Source: Myxococcales bacterium (lineage in GTDB: Bacteria; Myxococcota_A; Polyangia; Haliangiales; Haliangiaceae). From it: a stretch of DNA of 64,000 nt. The notes below the pieces were generated by a model. It did not search any database. It was not told the origin of the DNA and saw only the letters and a program-made list of their open reading frames with translations. The position numbers and the translations under genes were made by a program. Below, one piece after another: positions 17,860-26,012 of this stretch. The stretch lies in NCBI GenBank assembly GCA_016716835.1, contig JADJUW010000003.1, positions 1 to 64,000 on the forward strand, read 5' to 3'. Numbering within the stretch: position 1 is the stretch's first letter; each line of letters starts with the position of its first letter.

Positions 17860-20423
17860 ATGCGCACATTAAATTCGCGAAGCACCGCAACACGGCGAAT
17901 CGCCTGGCAAATCCTGGCGCTGGCATGGGGCTTGATGTTGCCGCTGGCGTCGGCTGTGGCCGACGTGCGCAACACAGTCGGCGCGCTCGCGGTGCAGGCG
18001 GGCGATACCCCGGCGGCGACGAAGGTCACCATCGGCGGCTCGCGCAGCGCCACCTTTAATGTGTATCGCCTCGAACGGCCCAATCGCGTCGTCATCGACG
18101 TCTCGGGCGCAACCTTGGCGGCGTCCGTGGGGGGCCAAGAACAGGCCACGACCCTGACGTCTTCAACGTGGGCGGTGAGCCAGGTTAGCGCACAACAACT
18201 TGCCGACAATGGCTCGCTGGTCCGCGTCGTTGTGACCATGGCGCGACCAGGCACCTACGATGTGAAGGCGGTCGGCAATGATATCCACGTCACCGTGACC
18301 TCGCGCGACGCGCCTCCAAAAGGCACGAGCGATGGCGCGGAAGTCGTCAAGGCCAAGGCTGCGGTCGCGCAGGCCCAGGCCGATACGGCCGTCGCCAAGC
18401 AAGAAGCCGAGACGGCGCGGGGCGAGGCCCAGGCGGCGAAGGCTGCCGCTGAGGCCGCCGTGAAACAATCCAAGGCCGAGCTCGCGCGCGCCGAAAAAGC
18501 CCTGAAGGCTAGCAAGACGACGGGCGCGTCCAAGCTGCAGCGCGATGACGCCGCCGTCGCCGTCGCCGAAGCCAAAGCCCAAAAAGATCGAGCCGACGCC
18601 GCGCTCGCCGAATCAAAGGCGGCGATGGCGCAGGCCCAGGCCAAGACCGATGAAGCCACCAAGTACCGTCGCGACGCCGCCCTGGCCTATGCCCGGGCGG
18701 AAAAGCAATCGCTCGAGGCATCTGCGCTGCGCGGCGAGGTCGAGCAGGCCAAGCGCGACGCCGAGGTTGCACGCGCCGAGGCGACGAAGGCCAAAGAACA
18801 AGCCGCCAAGGCACGCTCCGACGCCCAGCTTGCTTCGACGCAGGCCAAGTCCGCCAAGGGAGAGGCCGAGCATTCTAAGCGCCAAGCCGAGGCCGCCACG
18901 TCGGCCGCCGCGCAAGCCAAGCGCGAAGCCGAGGCGGCAAAATTGGCCGCCGTCAAAGCGACGGAAGAGGCGAAGATCGCCAAGGCCGCGGCCATCACGA
19001 AGAGCTATGAACAGGGCGTGCTCACGTTGGCCTCTGCGCCAGCGAGCGGTGCCGCCGCCGCGCCGCGCATGGCGAGCGTGCCTCGCCCATTGGTATCTAG
19101 CTTCGGCGCGACGGCCGCGCCGATCACGCAAACGTCAGTGTCACAAACCGCGAGCAAGCGACGCGTGTATCGCGGCCAAACGGTTAACCTTAACGTTAAG
19201 GAAGCGCCGATCCATGACTTGCTGCGGCTCTTGGCCGACGTCGGCCGCGTCAACATGGTGGTGCCAGACGACATCAGCTACAAGATCACCGTCAAGATGA
19301 ACAAGGTGCCGTGGGACCAGGCGCTGGAGGTAATCTTGTCATCTAAGGGCCTTTGGTATCGCCGTGAGGGCAACCTGATGCGCATTGATGAGCGCAAGAA
19401 GCTCGACGATGAAGATCGCCAGGAGGCCGAGCGCATCGCCGCGGCGGTGGCGCAGGAAGCCCCCGAGCCACAAATTCTCATCCTCAACTACGCGGATGCC
19501 TCAGGAACAAAGACGCGGCTTGAATCATTGCTGTCACCTAAGGGCCGCATCGAGATCGATGATCGCACCAACTCGCTGGTGGTGACCGATATCAGGGCGC
19601 ATCGCCGCCGCATCGAATCGCTGGCGCGACGGCTCGACACGCAAACGCCTCAGATCTCAATTGAGGCGCGAATCGTCGAAGCCCGCTCCAGCTTTTCACG
19701 AGAATTCGGCATTCAGTGGGGTGGCGGGCGCGCCGTCAACCAAGGCCTCTCGGTCCTCGGCGGCGCCGCCGACGACGCGCCGACGCTTGGTCTAAACACC
19801 GACGTCGCCGATCCCAACTACGCGGTCAATCTTCCCGCCGCGAGCAACGCCGGCATTGGCTTCACGCTGCCGAAGGTGTTTGGCATCGATCTCTCGCTGC
19901 GCCTCTCGGCGGCAGAAGAAAACGGTATCGCGCGCGTGATTTCAGCGCCGAAGGTAACGACGATAAACAACTCGGCCGCCTCCATCGCCGAAGGCGTGCA
20001 GATTCCGGTGCAGGTCGTCTCTGCCAGCGGCACCAGACGCAATTCGTCCCGGCCGAGCTAAATCTCTCCGTCACGCCTTATGTCTCGCAGCAAGATTGCG
20101 CGGTCGCGCTCGACGTCAGCGTCACCAAGAACGAGCCCGACTTCTCGCAAACCGGCGCCCGCGGTGACCCGACTATCCGCAGCAAAGAAGTCAAGACCAA
20201 GGTGCTCGTCGCCGACGGCGAGACGTCGGTAATCGGTGGCATCTACACGCGCAACACCGGCACGAGCTGGAAAAAGGTGCCGTTCTTCTCGAATATTCCA
20301 ATCATTGGCTGGCTGTTTAAGAGTCGCCGAACCACCGACAGCCGTTCTGAATTGCTCATCTTTATCACGCCGAAGATCACCAACCGCGCCGCGCTAAACT
20401 GCGAAGCGGCGCCGCGGGAATAA
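17860..20423 (+). CDS. pilQ: Type IV pilus secretin PilQ with long coiled-coil insert; one-base frameshift
   Basis: Outer-membrane channel for the pilus. The ATG at 17860 follows an ACAGGAG site and gives a signal peptide; the frame is open from 17770. Order: AMIN domain (about residues 35-130, peptidoglycan binding); an Ala/Lys/Glu/Gln-rich coiled coil of about 220 residues (about 160-385); STN/N0 (RGQTVNLNVKEAPIHDLLRL); an N1 domain (NSLVVTDIRAHRRRIESLA); and the secretin core. The first frame ends at 20061. The core continues in the -1 frame (QTQFVPAELNLSVTPYV, VLVADGETSVIGGI, VPFFSNIPIIGWLFKS) to 20423. Adding one C to the CC at about 20029-20030 restores about 854 residues. The insert is unusual for PilQ. 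Confidence 0.92.
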
Positions 20424-20438
20424 GCGGCGCGTGGCGTG

Positions 20439-22064
20439 ATGAGGCGCCCGATTTTCATCATCGGTTTCATGGCGGCGGGTAAGTCCACCGTTGGGCCGCT
20501 TGCCGCGGCCGCGTTGGGGCGTCGTTTTCTCGATCTCGACGACGAAATCGCCGCACGGCACGGCGTCGTTGTAGCCGAGCTGGTAGGCAAGGACGAGGCT
20601 GCCTTTCGCCACCTTGAGGCCGCCACCCTGCGCGCGTTGATCGCGGAGGCCGCCTCGGCAGCCGCCAGCGCGCCGGGTGCCGTCATTGCCACCGGGGGCG
20701 GCGCTGCGTGTTTTGCCGACAACATGGCCGTGATGCGCGCGGCGGGGCTCGTCGTCAATCTTGCCGTCGACGTCGCCACCGCCGCGACGCGCGCCGCGGG
20801 CTCGGGCCAGGCGAGGCCGATGCTTGGCGATCACGCCCACGCAAGCGCGTTGCACCGCGCGCGCGATCATCATTATCGCGAGGCTCATGCCAGCATAGCG
20901 ACCGACGAGCTTGCGCCCACAGAGGTGGCTCGCCGGTTGGTCGAAATCGCTCAGCAAGCCGAGGCGCTTGGCGACCTGGCAACCACGGCGTTCGTTGCTA
21001 CCGCAACGACGTATCCCGTCGTCGTGGGGTCGCAGGCGTGGCCGCTGCTCGCGGAGGCGGTGCGGCAAGCCGCCGGCGCCAGCGGGGTTTATGTCGGCAT
21101 CGACGCCAATGTCGCCATGCTTCATCGCGTCGCCATTGAGTCGCACCTGCGGCGCCAGGACGGCGGCGCGGCCAGAATGCACGAAATGCTAGCCGGCGAG
21201 GCGAGCAAATCGCTGGCCGCCTATGAGCAAGTCACCGCTGCCTTTTTGCAGGGTGGCGTCGATCGTCACGCGCATCTCATCGCGGTAGGTGGCGGCGCGG
21301 CAAGCGATGCCCTGGGTTTTGCGGCGGCAACGATCATGCGTGGCGTCGCGTGGTCGGTCGTGCCGACGACGTTGCTGGCGATGGTTGATGCCGCGATTGG
21401 CGGCAAGACGGCGCTTGATACCGCGCGCGGCAAGAATACGCTCGGCGCCTTTTGGCAACCTCGCGGCGTGTGGGCTGGTCTTGACGTGCTCGGCACGCTG
21501 CCGGCGCGGGAGCGACGCAGCGCATTTGGCGAGCTGATCAAATACGCGCTGCTCGACGGCGAGTCAATGTGGCAGCTCGTGGACGCGCACGCGGCGTGGG
21601 CCAAGGTGGGCGGCCCCGTGCCGACAACGTTGGCCGAGGTCATCTACCGCGCGGCGCGGTTCAAGTGCCATATCGTAAGCGTCGATGAACGCGAGACGAA
21701 GCAAACCCGCGTGCTGCTCAACCTTGGACACCCCCTTGGCCATGCCATTGAGCACGCCACCCCTGCCATGCCGCATGGCGAGGCGGTGGGGCTCGGCCTG
21801 CTCGCCGCGGCGCGCGTGTCTGAGGCGCTCGGGTTGGCACCTGCCGAACTGGCGCCCCGGATCAAGGGTTTGCTCGCGGCGTGCGGGCTGTCACACGAAC
21901 TCACGCCACACCTTACGTCCCAGGTGCTCGGGTATATAAGTAGCGACAAAAAGCGGCGCGGCGCGACGCTTGAATTTGTCGCGATGCGCGATGTGGGCGA
22001 CTGTACGGCGGTCAACCTGACGATCAGCGACTTTGACCGGATTTTGCGCGGGCTCACCAACTAG
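20439..22064 (+). CDS. aroK-aroB: Fused shikimate kinase AroK and 3-dehydroquinate synthase AroB
   Basis: A 541-residue bifunctional protein for two non-consecutive shikimate steps. Residues 1 to about 170 are AroK: P-loop GFMAAGKST, LDLDDEI and the substrate-binding ATGGG. From about 190 is AroB: VGGGAASDALGF (NAD-binding loop, normally GGGVVGD), VPTTLLAMVDAAIGGKTA, GKNTLGAFWQP, and the metal-site segment NLGHPLGHAIEHA with PHGEAV. The ATG at 20439 immediately follows an in-frame GTG. The pilMNOPQ-aroK-aroB order is classic in proteobacteria, here with the two aro genes fused. aroQ lies 1.2 kb downstream. Confidence 0.93.
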   Translation: MRRPIFIIGFMAAGKSTVGPLAAAALGRRFLDLDDEIAARHGVVVAELVGKDEAAFRHLEAATLRALIAEAASAAASAPGAVIATGGGAACFADNMAVMRAAGLVVNLAVDVATAATRAAGSGQARPMLGDHAHASALHRARDHHYREAHASIATDELAPTEVARRLVEIAQQAEALGDLATTAFVATATTYPVVVGSQAWPLLAEAVRQAAGASGVYVGIDANVAMLHRVAIESHLRRQDGGAARMHEMLAGEASKSLAAYEQVTAAFLQGGVDRHAHLIAVGGGAASDALGFAAATIMRGVAWSVVPTTLLAMVDAAIGGKTALDTARGKNTLGAFWQPRGVWAGLDVLGTLPARERRSAFGELIKYALLDGESMWQLVDAHAAWAKVGGPVPTTLAEVIYRAARFKCHIVSVDERETKQTRVLLNLGHPLGHAIEHATPAMPHGEAVGLGLLAAARVSEALGLAPAELAPRIKGLLAACGLSHELTPHLTSQVLGYISSDKKRRGATLEFVAMRDVGDCTAVNLTISDFDRILRGLTN

Positions 22065-22096
22065 TGTTAGAATTATTTCGTTATCGCGAGGACATT

Positions 22097-22819
22097 ATGA
22101 ACCAAAAGCTTTCAGCGGCGTGTTTTCTAGGCGCGATGAGCGCGATCATCACGGCGTGTGGCGATGGCACGCCCAACCTGCGCATTGGCAACGTGGTGTC
22201 GCGCAGCGGCGACGCGTGCACCGATTTCTCAGATGATGTCGTCTGGGGCAAGGGAACGTTTGATGTCTACGGCTATCAGTATTTCGGTGAGAATTCGCAA
22301 TTTAGGTATGCGCCACCAATTAGCGTGTTCTACGAGCCCGTCGCCACCGGCACCGGGAACGACTCGCCAGATGTCTACCTTAACGGCGTAAACGTGCGTC
22401 TCACCTCGCTTACCGATGGCGTTTCGATCGGCGCCGATGAGGCGGAGTTTTCATCGCAATTTCGCGCGTACTACGAAGGCGACACCTTCTTTGTCTCGCC
22501 GACCATGATTCCGTCCTCCGTCGGGGCGGCCCTGAGCGAACAGATTGACGTGGGTGAGCTCGCGACCCTTAAGGTCGAGCTTCAGGCTTTTGGCAAAGAA
22601 GATGGCGACGACATCGTCTCGCCCTACATTGAATTTTACGTCGACGTCTGCAACGGCTGCTTGACGGTAAATACCGGCATGTGCCTTGATTACGAGGAAG
22701 GCGAACCGCAGTGTGACCTTTGGCAAAACCACCAGGTCGAGTGCTGCCAGTGGTCAGACAACACCCAACGGTGTCCGGCGATCACGGAAGTTCCGCCAGA
22801 GCTGCCGACGGCCCGCTAG
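22097..22819 (+). CDS. Predicted lipoprotein of unknown function
   Basis: Residues 1-21 form a lipoprotein signal ending in the lipobox IITAC (Cys21). The mature part of about 220 residues is acidic and probably beta-rich. It ends in a Cys-rich segment (CNGCLTVNTGMC, ECCQW) that likely forms disulfides. The ATG at 22097 is preferred over 22064 because it begins the signal peptide, and GAGGA precedes it. No known family recognised; it is placed between aroKB and the roadblock gene without an obvious functional link. Confidence 0.75.
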   Translation: MNQKLSAACFLGAMSAIITACGDGTPNLRIGNVVSRSGDACTDFSDDVVWGKGTFDVYGYQYFGENSQFRYAPPISVFYEPVATGTGNDSPDVYLNGVNVRLTSLTDGVSIGADEAEFSSQFRAYYEGDTFFVSPTMIPSSVGAALSEQIDVGELATLKVELQAFGKEDGDDIVSPYIEFYVDVCNGCLTVNTGMCLDYEEGEPQCDLWQNHQVECCQWSDNTQRCPAITEVPPELPTAR

Positions 22820-22856
22820 TGCGTGCTAGGATGATGGGCGCTCGTAAAGGAACCCC

Positions 22857-23213
22857 ATGTTCGGCAAAACACTAAAACATATCGTCGACAACGTCGAAGG
22901 CGGCATCGGCGCGGTTGTGATGGGGGTTGATGGCATTGCCGTCGAGTCCTATACGCGTCAGCCAACCAAGGGTGATGTGTCGACCATCGGCACCGAGTTT
23001 TCTTTCATCGTCTCGCAGGTGCGCAAGGCCGCCGAGGCGCTCGACGTCGGCGAATGCCAAGACATCTCGGTCAAGGCGGAAAACCTGATCTTGGTGATTC
23101 GCTTGATCAACGATCAATACTACCTGGCGACCGCGCTCGCGGCGGACGGCAACTTTGGCAAGGCGCGCTTTCTCATGCGCATGGCCGCGGCTGACGTCGT
23201 CGCGCAACTCTGA
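22857..23213 (+). CDS. Roadblock/LC7-domain protein (MglB-like)
   Basis: A 118-residue single-domain protein. The GIGAVVMGVDGIAVESY start, central helix (FSFIVSQVRKAAEAL) and LVIRLINDQYYLATALAADGN strand pattern fit the roadblock/LC7 fold. In Myxococcota such proteins include MglB, a GTPase-activating partner of the polarity switch MglA, and many orphans. No MglA-type GTPase is next to it. Ribosome binding site AAGGA at about 8 bases before the ATG. Position between pilus and aro genes could reflect a motility link, but that is inference. Confidence 0.8.
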   Translation: MFGKTLKHIVDNVEGGIGAVVMGVDGIAVESYTRQPTKGDVSTIGTEFSFIVSQVRKAAEALDVGECQDISVKAENLILVIRLINDQYYLATALAADGNFGKARFLMRMAAADVVAQL

Positions 23214-23221
23214 GGCAAGCT

Positions 23222-23707
23222 ATGGCCAAGGCCCGCACGCGATTCGTAGTGCTGCACGGCCCCAATTTGGCGACGCTCGGCACCCGCGAGCCGGCGATTT
23301 ACGGCACGACGACGCTCGCCCAGATCAATGCCGCCCTGGCCACGCGCGCCAAGGCGCTGGGCGTGGCCGTCGCGTGCGCGCAGAGCAACCACGAAGGCGT
23401 GCTCATCGATCGCATCCACGCGGCGCGGCGCAGCGGCGCGAGCGGCTTGCTCATTAACCTAGGGGCGCTGAGTCACACCTCAATCGCCTTGCGCGACGCC
23501 ATCGTCGCCGCGGCGTTGCCTACGGTCGAGGTGCATTTGTCAAACCTCCACGCGCGCGAGTCGTTCCGCCACGCCTCCGTCACCGGCGCGGTCTGCGCGG
23601 GCGTGATTGGCGGATTTGGCGCGCGGAGCTACACGCTTGGCTTGCAGGCGCTTTACGAAATCGTATCGCAGCCCACGACGCCGCCGCGCACTGCCAAAGG
23701 TGCGTAG
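23222..23707 (+). CDS. aroQ: 3-dehydroquinate dehydratase, type II
   Basis: A 161-residue cytoplasmic dodecameric-type enzyme for the third shikimate step. Family motifs: GPNLATLGTREPAIYG (normally GPNLNLLG), the catalytic-loop Tyr, QSNHEGVLIDRIH, INLGALSHTS, EVHLSNLHARESFRHAS and GVIGGFGARSYTLGLQAL. Starts 8 bases after the roadblock stop, so probably co-transcribed. Together with the fused AroK-AroB it supplies shikimate steps 2, 3 and 5. Confidence 0.93.
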   Translation: MAKARTRFVVLHGPNLATLGTREPAIYGTTTLAQINAALATRAKALGVAVACAQSNHEGVLIDRIHAARRSGASGLLINLGALSHTSIALRDAIVAAALPTVEVHLSNLHARESFRHASVTGAVCAGVIGGFGARSYTLGLQALYEIVSQPTTPPRTAKGA

Positions 23708-23781
23708 AATATTACGCGCCACGCAAAGTGCGCGTGAGGCGATGCGCGGCGCCGCGCGCGTCGTATACTACCAACTGTTCT

Positions 23782-24381
23782 ATGGCAAAGCCTAAGCGAA
23801 TCGCGTCAAGCCCGCGTCGGGCGCGACCTCCCGGTGCCCGTCGCTCGACGCGTTCCCGACGTCAAAGTTCTACGGTCGCCAGCCAGCCACCATCGGCGCG
23901 CACGGTGGCCATGCCACCCGGTGCTGATGCGCTCTTGGCGTTTGCCGAACGCCTCGCGGTCTTGGCCGAGCGCCAAGGCCTCAGCGAAGCCAGCGTCGAC
24001 GCGCCCTTTGGCAAGGTCTCGTTGCGACGTGGCGCGGGCGAGCAAGTTCAGATTGTCGCGCGGCCGCCGGATCGCGGCAGTGAGTTACGTCCGCAAGCCA
24101 GCGCGCCGACGGCACCCGTGGTGGCCGAGTCACCAAGCGGTCACGTCGTGACGTCACCGTTTGTCGGCACCTTCTACCGCCGCCCCAACCCAGATGCCGC
24201 CAACTATGTCGAGGTTGGCACGCGCGTCGAGGCGGGCCGTGCGCTCTGCATCATTGAGGCGATGAAGCTCATGAACGAGATCGAGGCCGATATCGCGGGC
24301 ACCGTCGAGGCCGTGCTCGTCGATGACGGCGCGGCGGTCGAGTACGGTCAACCCCTATTTCGTCTGGCTCCGGCGAGTTAG
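23782..24381 (+). CDS. accB: Biotin carboxyl carrier protein of acetyl-CoA carboxylase
   Basis: A 199-residue protein. The first ~40 residues are Arg/Ser/Pro-rich low complexity, followed by a short helical region and a C-terminal biotinyl domain with EAMKLMNE; Lys162 is the biotinylated residue. SPFVGTFYRRPNPDA is typical of AccB. ATG 23782 is chosen; the frame is open from 23728 without homology. It precedes accC by 8 bases, the usual accBC pair for malonyl-CoA synthesis. Confidence 0.92.
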   Translation: MAKPKRIASSPRRARPPGARRSTRSRRQSSTVASQPPSARTVAMPPGADALLAFAERLAVLAERQGLSEASVDAPFGKVSLRRGAGEQVQIVARPPDRGSELRPQASAPTAPVVAESPSGHVVTSPFVGTFYRRPNPDAANYVEVGTRVEAGRALCIIEAMKLMNEIEADIAGTVEAVLVDDGAAVEYGQPLFRLAPAS

Positions 24382-24389
24382 GGACGCGC

Positions 24390-25772
24390 ATGTTTCGCAA
24401 AGTGCTCATCGCAAACCGCGGCGAAATTGCCTTGCGCGTGATCCGCGCCGCGCGCGAAATGGGCCTGCAATCCGTTGCGGTTTATTCGACCGCGGACGCG
24501 GAATCGTTGCATGTAAAGTTTGCCGACCAAGCGGTGTGCATTGGGCCCGCGCCCGCCAAGGCTAGCTATCTCAACATTCCCGCGATCATCAGCGCCGCGG
24601 AGATTACCGGCGCCGATGCGGTTCATCCTGGCTACGGCTTTTTGTCCGAGGATCCACATTTCGCCGATGTCGCGGGGCGCTGCGGCCTGACGTGGATCGG
24701 GCCGTCCTCGCAAGCGATCGCGCAGATGGGTGACAAGGTGGCGGCGCGCGCGGCCATGGCCGCCGCGGGCGTGCCAGTGCTCCCGGGCACCGACGTGCTT
24801 AGCAGCGAGGCCGAGGTGCTCGCCGCGATCGACGAGATCGGACTGCCGGTGATCATGAAGGCCGCGGCCGGCGGCGGCGGGCGCGGCATGAAGATTGTGC
24901 GCGAACGGGCGGCCGCGGTGGGCCAGTGGCAGACCGCGCGCACCGAGGCGCAGGCGGCATTTGGCGACGGCTCCGTGTATCTCGAGCGCTACCTTGAGCG
25001 GCCGCGGCACATCGAGGTTCAAATCATTGCCGATACGCACGGCCAGGTCATGGTGCTCGGCGATCGCGATTGTTCGACGCAACGACGCCACCAGAAAGTG
25101 ATCGAAGAGGCCCCTGGCATCGACATCGCGCCGCAGGTCAAGGCCTCGCTGTTTGCGGCCTCGCGTCGCGCGGCGGAGGCCATTGGCTACGTCAACGCAG
25201 GCACGCTCGAGTTTTTGCTCGACGGCGACGGCAGCTTTTATTTCATGGAGATGAACACCCGGTTGCAGGTCGAGCATCCGGTGACGGAGATGGTGTTTGG
25301 CATTGATCTCGTCCGCGAGCAGCTGGCGGTTGCGGGCGGGGAACGCCTCACGCTGCCGCAGCGAGCCGCCATGTCACAAGACCCCGAAGACCACCTAACC
25401 CCGCGCGGTCATGCGATCGAATTTCGCATCAACGCCGAGGATCCCGAGACCTTTGCGCCATGGCCGGGACGCATTACGGGGCTGCATTTTCCAGGTGGGC
25501 TGGGTGTACGCATAGACACACATGTCTATCAGAGCTACGTGGTGCCGCCCAATTACGATTCCCTGCTAGCGAAGGTTATCGTTCATGACCATACACGCGC
25601 CGCCGCGGTGGCCCGCGCCAAGCGGGCGCTCGCCGAAGTCGTCATCGAAGGAATTCGCACGAATGTGCCATTTCTGCGCGAGCTGGTCGAATGTCCCGAG
25701 TTTGTCGCGGGCGGTTTTGACACTGGCCTCGTCGGCCGCGTGCTGGCGCGCAAAAAGCGCGGGCTTCGGTAA
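24390..25772 (+). CDS. accC: Biotin carboxylase subunit of acetyl-CoA carboxylase
   Basis: A 460-residue ATP-grasp enzyme that carboxylates biotin on AccB. N-terminus MFRKVLIANRGEIALRVIRA, glycine-rich ATP loop KAAAGGGGRGMKIV, RDCSTQRRHQK, EMNTRLQVEHPVTE and the C-terminal FRINAEDP are all diagnostic. Slightly longer than the E. coli enzyme (449). Likely the last gene of the aro-acc transcription unit; a hairpin follows at 25858. Confidence 0.96.
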   Translation: MFRKVLIANRGEIALRVIRAAREMGLQSVAVYSTADAESLHVKFADQAVCIGPAPAKASYLNIPAIISAAEITGADAVHPGYGFLSEDPHFADVAGRCGLTWIGPSSQAIAQMGDKVAARAAMAAAGVPVLPGTDVLSSEAEVLAAIDEIGLPVIMKAAAGGGGRGMKIVRERAAAVGQWQTARTEAQAAFGDGSVYLERYLERPRHIEVQIIADTHGQVMVLGDRDCSTQRRHQKVIEEAPGIDIAPQVKASLFAASRRAAEAIGYVNAGTLEFLLDGDGSFYFMEMNTRLQVEHPVTEMVFGIDLVREQLAVAGGERLTLPQRAAMSQDPEDHLTPRGHAIEFRINAEDPETFAPWPGRITGLHFPGGLGVRIDTHVYQSYVVPPNYDSLLAKVIVHDHTRAAAVARAKRALAEVVIEGIRTNVPFLRELVECPEFVAGGFDTGLVGRVLARKKRGLR

Positions 25773-25857
25773 CTCCGACAATCCAGCGGAGTGCCGCTTG
25801 ACCCATTCGCGCCTGGACCGTACCCTAATATATGGGAGAAATTTCACTGTTAGCTAG

Positions 25858-25880
25858 CAACGCGGGCACTTGCCGCGTTG
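25858..25880 (+). terminator. Perfect 8-bp hairpin after accC (possible terminator)
   Basis: Arms caacgcgg (25858-25865) and ccgcgttg (25873-25880) with a 7-base loop, in the 240-base gap between accC and the TPR gene. A short T-rich stretch lies about 15 bases downstream rather than directly adjacent, so intrinsic termination is only possible. A weak promoter-like pair (TTGACC 25798, TACCCT 25821, 17-base spacing) is also present upstream. Confidence 0.35.
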
Positions 25881-26012
25881 TCGCCCACCGTTAGTTTTCG
25901 CTATGCCAACGCCTCGTACCAAGCCCGCCACGATCGCCGCCAGGCCGCCGAGCCTCGCGGCCTGCGCCGCGCGTTGGCGCGGCCTCGGCGCGCGCGCGCG
26001 GAGGCGGTCGCC

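Noticed and set aside
24378..25277. 299-codon minus-strand frame
   Set aside because: Antisense shadow of accC; typical of high G+C third positions.
25878..26012. N-terminal extension of the TPR protein
   Set aside because: Arg/Ala-rich, no homology and overlaps the accC downstream hairpin; the family start is the ATG at 26013.
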